DNA of 64,000 nucleotides, taken from NCBI GenBank assembly GCA_002205965.3, contig NADL03000113.1:1-64000 (forward strand), written 5' to 3'. The stretch comes from Kappaphycus alvarezii. Lineage: Eukaryota > Rhodophyta > Florideophyceae > Gigartinales > Solieriaceae. Below the pieces are notes generated by a model. That model saw only the letters and a list, made by a program, of their open reading frames with translations, searched no databases and was not told where the DNA came from. Positions 1-12,075 of the stretch are shown one piece after another. The position numbers and the translations under genes were made by a program. Every line of letters begins with the position of its first letter. Within the stretch, counting starts at the first letter, position 1.

Positions 1-198
1 AGGATGGATTATGAATCTCTTGACCAAGGGGCAGAGCCGGTCATCGCACGGTACACACTTTCTCACCATATTGGAAAACAGTTACTGCCCTATCCATTCA
101 GTCAACCATATAGTCTCCCCGATGAATGAATAGCACTACCAGAAGGGGAAAAGGAGCAATGAAGACGAGACGGGACGATCTTCTTAAGTGTGAGGCCA

Positions 199-929
199 TG
201 ATGTGCGCAAAAATTGTACACGAAAAAAATCTAGAAGAAGACCAAATTTGGAAACAGTATCGGAATTTGCAAGATATTTTTACAATTTCTGAATTTGCAA
301 GATAATTCTAATTTGGAGTAGTGTGGCAAATTCATGGGTTGATTTTTTAGGGCACGCTGTCATAATAGATGTCAGTACAGGTCCAGGTTCTGGGTGGTAC
401 TAAGAGTGGCTTTGAAAGGTCTATATAATGGCCACATTAATTCCTACCCCTGGCCGATGAGAAGCGGGCATGGGTATGGCACCTAGACATTTACCTTGAG
501 GATATGTCCTCTAATAGTTCCTCTGGTTCAAATGATTCCCTTGAATGAACTTTATGGTTATTTGTATGGTTGTTTGAGACTTTCGGGGTAGCCAATGGTC
601 TATGTAAGCCGAGTAAACTGCTTCCTCTTGTGGAGGTCAAGCAAGGTGGCAGACAACTTCTAGTTCGACAACTTGGAGTCAAGTCCCGAGTAGTAGGAAG
701 TTGAGAGTCATCTTCAGACCCAAGACCCATTTTTCCTACGCTGGTCACAGAGCATCAGTGGTAGACCCTGCCCTTTCTATACTTGCTTGTAGCCCTCTCA
801 ACTGTCTTCCTTATCCACCCCTTTTTGTTCGCTCAACTGTACCACGGTAGCACTTTTGTCGCTTGCAACACCTACTTCTTGGGGTAATCGGTTCTGAGTA
901 TCTCTTCTCCTGATGATTTACCCCTAATA
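199..929 (+). repeat. acidic-ORF LTR family, copy 1, internally deleted
   Basis: The first ~170 bases match the 5' ends of the copies at 42432 and (inverted) 4627. They share a start like TGATGTGCGC, an AATCTAGAAG block and two blocks of AATTTGCAAGATA. The last ~390 bases match the 3' ends of the other four copies, with a TCTATATAAG-type TATA region giving way to TGGTAGACCCT and the terminal GATTTACCCCTA. The coding middle seen at 42741-43389 is missing and replaced by about 180 bases without a recognisable ORF. No target duplication is visible, so this copy is rearranged or recombinant. Confidence 0.7.
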
Positions 930-1915
930 ATCTGCATTTCCGGGTTAGTCAGGCGGAGGTGGGCGATGACGTTGAACGCTTCGGGACGGGCCGCCGCGGG
1001 GAAGTATAAGCAGAATCATTTCCCGACGTGCGGGACAAGGGCGAAGAGGGGCAATGCTGTCTTTGTGACGGTGGTGACAGAGCAGAGCTAGCGGTGGGCA
1101 GTGTCGAAAGAGGGGAAGGATGAAGTAGTGAAAAGGGCGAATCCAAAGTGGAGGAGGTCTGGGCCAGGTGGGGTAGAGGGTTTGGCCTCGTCCGTGCGGG
1201 GATCGAGGCTGCAGGGCTTGTCGGTGAGGTGGCGAGAAAGGCATGTGCGCAGGAAAGGTCGGCCGGAGAAAAATCTTCCGCGTGAACAATCATATGACAA
1301 GCTCGGGGGAGATTCAACACACCCTGAGCAATGTCGAGGTCGAGGGTGGGCAGCTGCACGAAAGGAACCGGACGCAGTGTTTAGGGGTGGACGGGCGTGG
1401 TGGGTGGCGGGAAGACCGGGTACAATGCGCGTATCCAAGGTGCTGACGACGTCAGTGCGGTCCACGCGGGGGAGACGGCGGCCGCGCGGGAGACGGAGAG
1501 GGCGCGACGGCCGTGGGGAGATGTGGGTATCTATGGAAGCTGGAGAGGAACGGCTTTGTTTGTTTACTTTGAAAGATATATCCGATATATCCTATAGCCC
1601 TGTGCTCTCGTTTGGGAACCCAATTTTGTCGCCCTCATCGTGTCAACTTTCAATACTTCGCCGGATCTACGAGTTAAGGATCGTTTTTATCCTCACTCGA
1701 TTCTGCTAAAGACTAGCTTTCCAGTGGTGCAGGTTGTTTCTGGACTGGTCTCCGCAGTGCGGAGCCCCAGGCATTGGATATTTGCAGGATAGTCCGATAT
1801 TTATGATCGGACCAAAATTCTCAAAGAATTCAAAACATTTTCTCAAAACGCACGCAGTTTTACTCATGAAGACTTAGAGAGGTAATTTTGAGAAGTTCTC
1901 ATGCCGACACCGACG
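930..1915. other. GC-rich stretch without recognised gene
   Basis: The part from 945 to 1520 is GC-rich and open in several frames on both strands; the longest is 1101-1709 (+), 202 codons. The overlapping frames are Arg/Gly-rich on + and Pro/Ser/Thr-rich on -, as expected from base composition. I recognise no domain. From 1700 onward the sequence is AT-richer and non-coding. Confidence 0.3.
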
Positions 1916-2173
1916 AACAATGAGAACTTTCCATTCGCTCGATATTTGCATATTGTACAGTCATTTAGAACTCGCAGTATCCCCGTATGCAGACCTAGCG
2001 CTCTATTGAATACTTGAATGTGGTCTGAGACATGTCAGAGAGGGAACAATGAGAAGTTCTCATTCGCTTGAGATTTTCATACTGTACAGTCATTGAGAAC
2101 TCACAGTACCCCCGTATGCAGACATAGCGCTTTACTGCATACTTGAATGTGGTCTGAGGCATATCAGGGAGGA
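1916..2173. repeat. 129-bp imperfect tandem duplication
   Basis: Two adjacent units, 1916-2044 and 2045-2173, start with AACAATGAGAA and share the blocks GTACAGTCATT, CCCCGTATGCAGAC and TACTTGAATGTGGTCTGAG. Units differ at scattered bases. No coding potential is apparent. Each unit contains a TACAGT word of the kind found in the LTRs of this window. Confidence 0.75.
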
Positions 2174-3253
2174 AATCATGTTGGTGGTGCCACGTACATG
2201 ACTCCCGTGACAGTACGATGTGCGCAGGTATCCTTTGCGCGATGACCCCCTACGTTGCAGCCGCGTCGTAGTCGTACTCGCTACGACGCAGCCATTCATT
2301 GGATTATATGATTCCTTCTCGACAGGCGTGACGGTTATACTTCCCGAAACTTCGGACTAATACTCTCTTTGCCCCAATACTTCGCATGGGCGCATTTAAA
2401 TGGGCGCATTTTGCTTTACTCACATGATCAATATTTCTCCCATCCAGAATTCGAAGTACGGCGTTGACAACCCCGACCACAGTACAGTAATACTTGCGAT
2501 GTTCTCATTCTTTTCCTGCGCTGCGATTTTATCCCACGTACCGTATTCTTCCACTGTTCTATTTGAGCCTCGCTCCGCTTCGCTCTCTCTTGTGAGACCT
2601 CGCGGCCCTAGTCGTGGGGCACCCCAAAAAGGAAAGAAAAGAAGGAGAGGAGGTGGGTAGATTCTAGAGCTGGAAAGAGTAAAGGAAAAGTGATCACAAA
2701 GAATTGGCAAAGCTGGGCGTGCGTCTCCCTCTCGTATCCGGGTTCCAGCGACACAGCGAGCTCCCCTTATTAGATCCAGCCTGAGCAGGTTGTACCGCAC
2801 CATTACCCTCAGGCGGCGCCGTCTCTGTTCGACGACGACGGAAGACTTTATGCCCAGATCATCCATATCGCGCGATGATTGGCCCAAGACACACCTCATG
2901 GTGTCAAAGGAGTACCGGCCAGCACCTTTCACGAAACTCACGTAACGCGCACGTGCCCATGTGTGCCTTCAATGCCCGTACTGCTCAGTCGAGGATGTGA
3001 TCTCCGGTCTCTAACTTGCGCGGACTCCCATAACTCGGGATCAAATCTGCAGCGCTGCTGGATGATATACTGAGACAGACGTCTTCGTATAGTTGTTCAT
3101 TCTAGGCGAGTGCCAGGCGTTACACTCTCCAAATGTCGACAAGCGAGACACCACTGCACCTGCTCTCTTCCGAATCGCTTCTACTTTCATTGCCACTTGA
3201 ATCCCACAGTTATAGAGAAGCTGCGTGGAGCACAGTAGATTGGTGTTGGTGAA
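2174..3253. other. no recognised gene; one minus ORF and a hairpin
   Basis: A 173-codon minus-strand ORF spans 2420-2941 but matches no family I know and has a low-complexity Pro/Leu middle. At about 2257-2290 GCGTCGTAG and CTACGACGC form an inverted repeat with a short loop. Nothing else is supported here. Confidence 0.25.
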
Positions 3254-4627
3254 ACCTAGGGGGAAATAGTCGGCAGAAGAGATACTCAGAACCAACTACC
3301 CCAAGAAGGAGGTGTGGCAAGCGGCCAAAGTGCTACTGTGGTATAGTTGAACGAACAAGAAGGAGTTTGAATGGAAGAGAGTTGAAAGGCTACAAGCAAG
3401 AATGGAAGGGGCAGGGTCTACCACTGATGCTCTGTGAGCAGCGTAGGAAAAAGTTTTCTTGGGTCTAAAGTTGACTCTCAACTTCTTACTACTCGGGACT
3501 TGACTCGAAGTTGTCTGCCAACTTGCTTGACCTCCACTACAGGAAGCGGTTTATTCAGCTTATATAGACTTTTTGGGTATCCCTGAAGTCTCAAAGAAAC
3601 ACACTAAGAACCAAAAAATGCATCAAATGGAGTCGTCTGAACGACAAAGACTAATAGCAGATACTATCAGGATAAAATTCTAGATTATTTCCTTAATATC
3701 TTAGTCCTCTACATCAGAGCCAAACAGTTCCCGCAAAATATCCATTCCACCCAGGAAGTCCACACAAATATCCGCGAACGGCTTAGAATTCTCCATTGCC
3801 TCCTGCGAAATATCTAGACCACTGAGAAAGTCCCATCCGGTTCCATAGTCGGGGCCACCTGGTCCATATTTTCTTGCCCCTTCTCCATTAATCCAGCACT
3901 TTCCATGTCTCCCTCCCCTCATCCTCCTCATCCTCCACTTCTCTCCTCTCTTCATCCTCGTCAGAAGAGTCAGAGATCACAGTTACTCCCTAGTCTCCCC
4001 TCCTTTCTCCATGGGAGCCCCCCCACCGTTATACACTAGTGGCTCCCACGGATCCACCCAGTCCTCCTTTTCATCCTCCTCTTTCTCCTCTCCCTCCCCC
4101 CCCTCTAGGTCCTTTTCTCCCTCCTCCTCCTCCATGCCTCTTCTGCCTGCTCGAAGCAGTTACGGCGGACCCACTCCCGAACGCGTTCCCGGCCCAACCT
4201 TCTACAGTAATCATCGTAGTCGTTTGGACCATTTGCCATCAGGGCCAAAGCGTTGAGTGAACGACGGCCTCGGGATGACTTGGTGATGGTGATGGAAGGG
4301 CGGAGGTTGGTCATGTTAAGGGCTAAAAGAAGGGGTGAGCCGATGAGGTAGTTGACGGCGGGGATTGCCTCAACGACGTCGACTTCGAAGTTTAAATACT
4401 GCGACGTCTTCGAAAAGTATGTCGACCTTGGACGTGTACAGTAATGACATCTATTAATGACACTGTGTCTTAAAATAAAAAATCAACTCATGAATTTTCC
4501 ACACTCATCCAAATTAAAAATCTCTTGCAAATTCAGAAACTTTAATAATATCTTCCATATCCCGATACTGTATCCAAATTTGGTCCCCTTCTAGATTTTT
4601 TTTCGTGTGCAAATTTTGTGCACGTCA
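3254..4627 (-). repeat. acidic-ORF LTR family, copy a (probable solo LTR)
   Basis: On the minus strand the unit starts TGACGTGCAC at 4627 and runs through AATCTAGAAG and AATTTGCAAGA-type blocks, then a TATTTAAA promoter-like word near 4393. The coding region at 4314-3701 follows, then a TCTATATAAGC TATA word near 3560, and it ends CCCCCTAG at about 3256. The order is the same as in the copy at 42432-43835. The plus-strand terminus is mutated from TGATAGGGG, and the flanking 5-mers match only loosely. No primer-binding site follows, so it reads as a solo LTR. It is about 1.37 kb, long for an LTR. Confidence 0.75.
3701..4314 (-). pseudogene. acidic LTR-encoded protein, copy a (frameshifted)
   Basis: The frame opens at an ATG at 4314 with MTNLRPSITITKSSRGRRSL, followed by ANGPNDYDDYCRRL and RERVREWVRRN, an Arg-rich segment close to the copy at 42741. 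A Glu/Arg-rich low-complexity tract follows in which the frame is lost. After two frame changes the C-terminal module reads GLDISQE, PFADICVDFLGGMDIL and LFGSDVED, with its stop at 3701. The same two modules occur in the same order in the other copies. Function is unknown; the long acidic tract could suit a nuclear or nucleic-acid-associated protein, but that is speculation. It lies inside a repeat with LTR-like ends, upstream of a second TATA box. Confidence 0.6.
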
Positions 4628-5830
4628 GAAAACCTTCAGGTGACCGGGTGATTCATATAGATGGTCGGCTCTCGCAATACCGAAGTTGAATCTTTCCCCG
4701 ATGTTCCGGAAAAATCTCAGCATATGCAGTGGTCTGATTCTGTCAGCGAATGCTTCCTCGTGTCTGTCTCCGACGTGGTCACCCACTCCCTCGCTAAAGC
4801 TCTCGCGAAACTTCCAAATGACTGAACCTGCGATACCTTGTTCTAATGTGGGCATATGCACTGGTCGCTCTGGACTCTGGGCTCCTAGGAAGTACCCTCA
4901 AAGCCGTGCAACGTTGTTTATCTGTATAGTCAGTAGTCGTTTAATAATACCCACTAATGTATTCTATGATACATTGCATAGTGAAAGAGTCTTTAAGTTC
5001 CGCGACATTACATCAAACCTCCTTCGAAGTGGTTCGAAACTCGGTTGGAGTCAATCGAATCATTCGCACAGGCGGAATGGGACGATCTTGTTCAAGTTCG
5101 TATTTGCTCACTGACCAAGGATGTAATATGAGGCGAAGCTCGCTATATTTCACGCGTGACTGTTCCGTAGCAACTCGTCATACTCCTTTGCAATACACTT
5201 CGACTCACTAACAACCCACATAAACGCCGCATGCCGTACACAGTCTAAACAAAATGCGCTTGCAACTGTGAAAATGACTCCTTTGCTTGATTCAATCGCT
5301 TGTGCCACGATTAGAGGTGTCTTCATTGTCTTCATCTCCACTGTCATTATTAACTCACCCCCATCCTCAGCCTCCACTGCGACGATTGCGTCCGGACTGT
5401 CCGCCATCATGGTGGTGTTGTCGCTTTCCACCAACCAAGCCGTTACGTTTGATTTACACGAAAGTATCTGGTCTCATCAAATTCATAATCAGCGAATACT
5501 TCTCCAGAACCGGCATGAGCTCCCTTTATGCTCTCAAAAAAAACTCGGTAGTGCTTTTATAACTTCTTCATCATCCCAGGACCCTTCCCTAATACCTGCT
5601 GTGCAGACCGGTGGTTTCATTACCCATGCCTGTAAGGAGGCCTCCCAGAGAGCAGTTTGGACTAGTTTTACCTCCTGAGCTGGGTCGCACTCCTCATTCT
5701 CCGCTGCCTCTACAGAAAAACTCCAAATTGAATGTGCCGTTGACTACTTCTTCCTTGACCTTGTCTAACTCCGCAGCGAGCTCTTGCTTTGACCACCGCA
5801 AATTTACCTCCATCCGAATGATCCCAACAT
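4625..5830 (-). pseudogene. PD-(D/E)XK nuclease-like pseudogene
   Basis: Minus-strand frames joined across several stops carry ADSPDAIVAV followed 10 residues later by ELIMTVEMKTM (about 5320-5375). The acidic-Pro-Asp then E-x-K pattern resembles PD-(D/E)XK exonuclease-like domains (YqaJ-like and relatives). Upstream (5720-5830) is a Lys/Glu-rich helical segment. Downstream is a conserved-looking tail from 4861 to 4625. The next region up on the same strand (5900-7900) may be part of the same decayed gene or element. Assignment rests on motif spacing only; no alignment was run. Confidence 0.35.
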
Positions 5831-5839
5831 GTCCTTAAG

Positions 5840-8690
5840 TTTTTGCTTTGTTTGCTGAAAACAGCCCGCTTCTGGACCAGCGCCGCAGATTATTGGCGTT
5901 CTGTCTTATAATAGATCCCGTAGCCGATGCTACTTTCTTTTGCATCCCAAACAGATTTAAGAGGCAATCCATGACTCCTCAAGCCGCAGGAAAGTGAGTT
6001 CATCACCTGTTGGCAAACTCGTCGCCCCCGTTATGAGCGTTTTCCCGCTGACGAGGCCCGCAAGGCCCTTCAGTCTGCGGACATAATCTCTTGCAATGAC
6101 CGTAAAAAACACATGGGCCAGGCGAGAAGTAAACTTAAAGGCCGCGACAGAAACCATACCAGGTCTTCAGACTGCAAGTATATCATTGCTCGTATACGTT
6201 CCATGACACGGGACAGGCCATTGCTATGTGCCTAACGTGGACTAATTTGTTTCTCGTAGACCAAGCAGAAGTCTCCAATTTCTCAACTGCCTCAGTACTG
6301 CGATATGCATCTTTAAGGACGACTGTGAAGCCACGAAAATGGAACATTTGGGCATTTTTGTGAACGAAAGCGGCAATCCTTCCGGATCAGCTCTCCCTAT
6401 AGATGCAGGCTTCCACCTTCTTTGCAAAAGCGGCGGCGCAGCAGCCACGTCTCAGTTCTGCAGAATAAAGTGAACGGCATCCGATTCGGATATTTTTATT
6501 CTCCCATAGCAAGCAGATATGGGGCCCTCAACGAGGACGTAGGGATACCACAGGTCACGTTTGTGCGTCCAAAGGAATGTGGCGGAGAGGAAATCAGAAA
6601 CAAAATTTATTGTTTTTCTTACTATTATAACCTCTGTCCGCTCGAATACGTCGGTCTGCATCGGACGCAGCGAGTTCGTTGTTGAGGCAATTGAAGTCGC
6701 AAGCTAGGAACATAGATGTCAGGGATGAAAAAATAGCGTTACCCACAGGTCCTTGACCTTTTTGGGGGTTATTATGTTGCTGGATGTGTGTAGTGTTTGT
6801 CACATCCCTTGTCGCCATTCTGATGCGATCGTCGTACATTAAAAAGAACGGTTGCAGTGCTGACATACGCAAGTTCGCGGTTGATTTCGGTGACCTCACT
6901 TTCGATCTCGTTGATCATAGCCGTTTTCCTAACTGAAGATCGACACCAACCAGTTGCGGAGTAATAGACGGTAGCCCTCTTGGCCTTACCTCCACTAAGA
7001 GCGGATAAGGCCTCAAAGCAGAGTTTGGGGCTATAGCAATCTGCAAAAAATTTTTCTTTTTCCTCTTCAGATACCACCGTTGAAAGGGATTCGTAAAAAG
7101 AGGCAAGAGAACGTTCAAGATAATCATTCCATGTACTTCCTGAGCAGTAGTATGTTTTCAGTAGTTCCAGAGTAAAGAGCGGTCGGCGATTTCAGCTTTT
7201 CCGATATACTCTCAGTTATAAAAGAGCGGACACAAGCTAGTGGGGTTAACGGTGTGTTCGCTGTGTCTGGTGTATCGTGTTTTCGAATTCGTCCGATGAT
7301 ATGAAACGGGCAGTCATTAATCTGTCAACAATTGTGTTGGTCTCCGTGATATGGCGCGTCTCCAAGAAAATGTCTGTGGTGTACATTTGTATTTCGACAT
7401 CCTTGAAGGCATTATCATACTTCCAGTGTGGGAGACCTCCATTCTGATGGGAACAGAACTCGCCAGCAGTTCTTCCTGGGGTATTTCGGAGGATTTGTTT
7501 TCATCAAACTCTGGGTTATGGTGCCATGTAGGTCTCCCCATACCTCTCACAATCGAAGTCATAGAACAAGCAACTTTCGATATATATCTTCGATGAGAGA
7601 AGAGGAGCAGTTATTGACGGAGTTCGAAATGTAATCCCTCAGGTTCCGCGCGAGAGTAGCCACTTTTTCTGCTCCTATTTCGTCGTTTTGGTCGCTCCCC
7701 GATAAATATGCTCCTCATCCGAGTCACTATGCTGCTGTTGAGCCAGCATTTCTTGTGACCATTTTACATGTTCAGATTCCATGCTGTCATCAAAGTCTAG
7801 GTCGAGAATATGGCGGGACTCCCCTAGTGGTACGGAACACGCCTCATGTGAAGGTTCTCTGGAAGGGATGTTTTCCGTATTGTTTGAGAACATTTGTATC
7901 GGTTTGCAATGACCAACCAGGTTGATTGATTCCAGCGGCCATATGGAATTGCCCGGGTGCTTTGGAGCAAAGGGCTAGGGGAGAAAAAAATTTTAAGTAA
8001 AAGCGTATTCCGTTTCGGTGGTCGGTGTTTCAAAACAGCGGTCGAGATCAAAACGATTTGCCGAGTCTTCTAGGTTTCATTCTTCAGCACATTCGAAGCG
8101 CGAGGTGTGGAAGTCCGGCGTAATGTTCGTATTCCGCTACATGGATAAAAAGGTTTGAGATGTTTTCAGAGAGTCAGGGTGCTATTGGATGGTATTCAGA
8201 GATTGGAGAAGCTGGCACAACATTGAGATGTCTTTTCGCGTTTTGAGGGCCGTCAATCTACTAACGGAAGCTGAACGCCGTCGCATTGAGAATTACCTCA
8301 ATTTAAAATCAGCTCTCAAATCCAATGAGAGTCAAAGCGGTGCAACTGAGCGTGGGCAGGACACTTGTCATGCTGTGCTTTCAAAACATTATCAAACTTG
8401 TCCTCGAAGCCCACTGTGACGAAACTTGTCACAGTACAGAGCATAGGGATAGGTTTCCTGGAAGTTGAGGAAAGGGAAAGCGTGATGGTAAGCACTAAAA
8501 ATTATACGAATTACACGTCACATCTCACCACGCATGTCACCATGTCTATACATGTCATCGCAACTGCTTCCGGGTCATCCACTCAAATAAACCGGGGGGT
8601 ATATTTCAATGTCTTCAAAAACTGAACCATGCAGGTTGTGGGTTACGCTAGAAAGAAAAAAACCCAGAAGGCTCGAAGTCATCCACACAA
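5840..8690 (-). other. degraded minus-strand coding remnants, unassigned
   Basis: Several minus frames look protein-like but are full of stops. Near 6690 one reads FLACDFNCLNNEL, reminiscent of the GDFN motif of LINE-type AP endonucleases, and a segment ending ISESDAVHFIL (about 6460) could echo the SDH motif. Between 7317 and 7893 there are acidic, Asp/Ser-rich frames with no recognised domain. I cannot tell whether this is one element or several. No RT motif was found. Confidence 0.2.
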
Positions 8691-10446
8691 AACCTTCAAG
8701 ACATCACGGCAAGTTGACTTTCGATTCCAATAGTCGTCACCATTCACTCTCACCATCAATACGGGGGATTTACGGGCGCCAATCGCTACGCTTATGCCCC
8801 TTTGTCTCCACTGCTGTCTCGACTTCTCTCTCTGAGGGCGCAAATCTGCCAAAAGCTGCTCCACTACCAGTTAATTGAGGGAGTATTTCCGTCATCTAAT
8901 GAAGAGGTAACTTCACTTGTTGCTCCCAGGCAAGTAGATACAGCGCCATTTGCAACTGCGATTCTCTTTTCAGTATACTTCGGCACTAGGCATAACTTGT
9001 CTGAGAATTCTTTGTACATTACATCCATGACAGCTCCAGAATCGAGGAGATCCCATGCTTCGGTACCATATACGCGTAGGTTTGCAAGGCGTAAGATACG
9101 GTCCTCCCCTAAGTCCCTATGTAGGACCAGAGCCGTCCGCTTCGTTGGAGGTCTCCCAATGGGGAGACAAATAACCTTCTTTGCACCGTCTGCTTCGCCT
9201 CGGAGTAGGTATCAAAACGATATCCCGAAGTTAGCGTTATCCGCTCCGCAAGAACAACTTACAGATATACATATTATTATAACTGACGAGCGGCTGATTT
9301 TCTTGAACGGTTACCTGCTTTTGGTTTCCTCTCCACACTCTGTTTTGGCAGAATCAGATGAATCGCCTGTGGTAGCTAATTCAAGAGCTAGTGGTAGGGA
9401 GATCCACATACTCATCCTGGCGAGGCTGCTTGGCTAACGTTGCCTCATCTTCTTCCGTTTTTGTTCCGTTTAAAGCGTCGTTTTCTGGCTTTATTTCTTG
9501 TACGACATTTACTCCACCTCCTTTACAATTTCCATCCCTTTGTTATCAACTTCCGGGACTCTTGGACTTCCCTCGGTAGATTGCTACTTCACCTAAGTCC
9601 AGCAAATAGCCTCTGAATGCCCCAGCTTACAACAGCGAGGACACCCAGTATTGCGATGGTGGTTCTTCGGACAACTGCTGTCTCCATGTACAGGTTCGCA
9701 GCAACATGAACATAAATCTTCCCCTGGCTTCTGTCCGTTTCGAGCAGCTCCCCCCTCAACACCGGCATCCTTTTTTGTTTCATGAAAAGGCTGCTTCGCC
9801 AATTTATCTACCAACGCGTCCACTTTTTTCTATATTCGCTGAACGGGCAGTGGAACGGTCCCGAACAGAATTTTCTTCCGGAAAAGCAATAGGGGAAGAA
9901 CCGAGGAGTGTGTTTCGAGTAAACCAGAAATCCCGCGGAGCTTGAACTATCCCTTAATAATCTTACGGCCCGCCGTATGAAAGGAATTGTGCAACGTCAC
10001 CATGATGACAGGGGGCAGATCGCAATAATCCAACTTTGCACGATTATCGAACCTGGATTTCTCATACAGCCTGTCAATAACCTTTAGTGACCCGGGTAAA
10101 TCATCAATGTACAACTCTACCTCAATTGATTGACGAATCACATTCTTTGGTTCTTCCGCGTAGCAAAGTTCTCCAAAATTTTGCGCTTTACTGTCCCATA
10201 GTTCCGTGCTTCCTCAATTAAGGCACCTTCACGTGCAAAAAAAATTACAATAGAAGTAGAATGCAGCCCCATCAAGGTGAGTGAGGAGCTTCATTGCTTT
10301 ATCCTGATCCGCTTTCCCGATCATAACTACATTCTCAAAGTAAAAGAAGAAACGACGAACAGTATTCGTTCCATCAAATATCAATACAATGGAATTTGGA
10401 GAGCTTGCATCCGAAGACTGAACTGCTTCCCTCCACAAGAGTACTA
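8690..10446 (-). pseudogene. Ty3/gypsy gag-protease relic (Ty3-E)
   Basis: The minus strand reads, in order, a gag N-terminus (FDGTNTV, FENVV, AMKLLTHLDGAAF, 10400-10240), a gag middle (LYIDDLPGSLKVIDRLYEKS, 10141-9950), and CCHC zinc knuckles (9710-9595: CCCEPVHGDSSC, then CPRCCKLGHSEAIC). An aspartic protease follows (about 9100-8900: LLDSGAVMDVM, RIAVANGAVSTC) with the DSGA catalytic motif intact. Homologous segments occur in Ty3-A, B, C and D. RT, RNase H and integrase are absent downstream. Stops and frameshifts make it non-functional. The codon that would start gag is ATA rather than ATG. Confidence 0.7.
10433..10446 (-). other. primer-binding site of Ty3-E
   Basis: The minus strand reads TAGTACTCTTGTGG directly after CCGTCA, the LTR-type end also seen in Ty3-B. 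It matches the primer sites at 20645-20658 (TGGTACTCTTGTGG) and 28713 (TGGTACTCTTGCG) except for one change, TGG to TAG. The 5' LTR of Ty3-E should therefore begin at 10447 and extend to the right. A TTATAAA word lies about 105 bases before this LTR end on the minus strand. Confidence 0.6.
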
Positions 10447-10629
10447 TGACGGCGTCCGATTTAGTACACGCGGAACAGAATTGCGAGTGGTAACTCAGTA
10501 GTGACAATAATGAAATGTAGTGTTAGCGACAATCAACAATTTATAACCTAAATGCAGAAATTCTTTTGATTTTTTCATACAATATCTTCTATCGAAAACA
10601 GACTTTCCTTTTCTTTGCGGCTTTCACGT

Positions 10630-11490
10630 GGGCTGAAGTATGTAAACTATTTTTAAATCATTAAAACACCACAATTTCCCCTTTCGGAGGAAAAAAGTAC
10701 GTAAATGACGCTCAAGGTCGTGGACCGATGGGAATTGCCTTTTACAGGCACGGAAATACCATGGATCCTTCTCTTCCCTCTGATGCCGTGCTATCCGAGC
10801 GTGTGCGTTAGAGGCGCAGTGGAACTCCCTCAAGCAGAGTACTAAAGACCTTATTACACAGCTTACACAGTAACCTTCCCTTCTTGTATTTCTTCCCGCT
10901 ATGTCCGACTTTCAAGGTCGATGACGACTTTCTGCGCTGTTCTACAACAAATAGTGGTCCTAAAGTCCCTTTGATTTCAAAAAAATCAATTGCTCTTAGT
11001 TCCCTCTCTTGACGGTCCGTGACAGTTGACTGTCGTCCATGAGGTCTGTTCCGTACTGAAACTTCTGTTGCAGTTTCTTTTCGCAAAAAAAGGAACTAAC
11101 GGGGCCCAGTCTTTGTTCCTTTTGAGTCTTCTTTCGCAGAACTGCTGTGCTCCCTCCTTTCTTTGCTGGAGAACTGAGAGAATGAGTTGCAGTCTCGCCT
11201 GTGCTTCTCGTTGAGTTCCTTCAACTATTTTCCTCTGCTCGGGAGCCCAAGATGTCAACCAGATTCTTTAGGGCAGCCGAGAGATCCGTTGTAGACGTGA
11301 AATTCGATCTCAGAGTCGTAGTCAACTGAAGTTCCGGGTTAAAATACGACTCAGTTACCGTAATTTAACCTCCGTATTCGGAAGAAATGGCTTCTCTGGC
11401 CTCGTCGTCGACAAGAGGGTGATGAGAATAGTGGTAACTATCGGATCCGTTATCTGTATGATGCTCAGTCTCCGGCTTTTTACTAACCAT
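10630..11490 (-). pseudogene. C2H2 zinc-finger protein pseudogene
   Basis: An ATG at 11490 opens a Ser/His/Asp-rich N-terminus (MVSKKPETEHHTDNGSDS). A helical Lys/Glu/Gln-rich middle (11260-11000) follows. The C-terminus carries zinc-finger remnants: LCKLCNKVFS (about 10870), HARIARHQ (10800), then ACKRQFPSVHDLERHLRT (10745-10690), which has the H-x3-H-type spacing of C2H2 fingers with one Cys lost. Several frame changes break it. It lies on the same strand as Ty3-E gag, ending about 180 bases upstream of its primer site. It may sit in or just outside the Ty3-E 5' LTR, whose outer end I could not find. Confidence 0.45.
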
Positions 11491-12008
11491 GCATTGAGTT
11501 TTTACGCAGGGAACCTAGACAGCAAAAGCTCAACACCAACTTAGAATTACTGAATTTTCCCGGGGTTTGCTAGGAGGCAGCAGTTTGTCCTATAAATTGC
11601 GCAAGGTTCCCCGGTAGGGCAGCTAGAACAAGTCAGGCTGTCCCATAAGTTTGAGCAAGGGTTCCCCGGTAGCGACCCGAATTTACAGTTGGTTACAATA
11701 AATTGGACCAGGTCTTCGCTGCTTTAGATCCAAGTTCTCCACTTGAACCCCCGGTCGGAGTAGTAGGCACGGCGCATACTAGCCTCTCTGTAGTACAGTA
11801 GACTAGAGTGTGGCGGAGGGCAACTATACTCCCTCCTATTAGCCAGAAAAAGAAGTTACAGGCTCGGCACACGACAGCCTTTGTATCGCACAATAGGCTA
11901 TCTTGTGGCGGAGGCCCACTCATAAGTGAATCCAGCAACACCAAAGGGCAGCGAACAACAAGCAGTAGCGGTAGCAGAGACAGTAAAAGCGAGCGAAGGC
12001 AGCAGCAG

Positions 12009-12075
12009 TGGTGGTCGGTGGTGTAGTAGTCGGTGGTGGTCGGTGGTGTGGTGGTCGGTGGTGGTCGGTGGTGTA
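12009..12075. repeat. GTGGTCGGTG minisatellite
   Basis: About 67 bases built from GTGGTCGGTG units interspersed with TGTAGTA and TGTG variants, purely GT/GC in composition and without coding sense. Confidence 0.8.

Noticed and set aside
1101-1709. 202-codon plus-strand ORF in the GC-rich stretch
   Set aside because: All frames on both strands are open here; the product is Arg/Gly-rich with no domain and no start context, so composition explains it.
5900-7100. LINE AP endonuclease
   Set aside because: Only two short motif-like strings in different frames; no RT follows, so it was kept as an unassigned low-confidence stretch.
8802-9437. 211-codon plus-strand ORF
   Set aside because: It is antisense to the Ty3-E protease (LLDSGAVMDVM), which explains the open frame.
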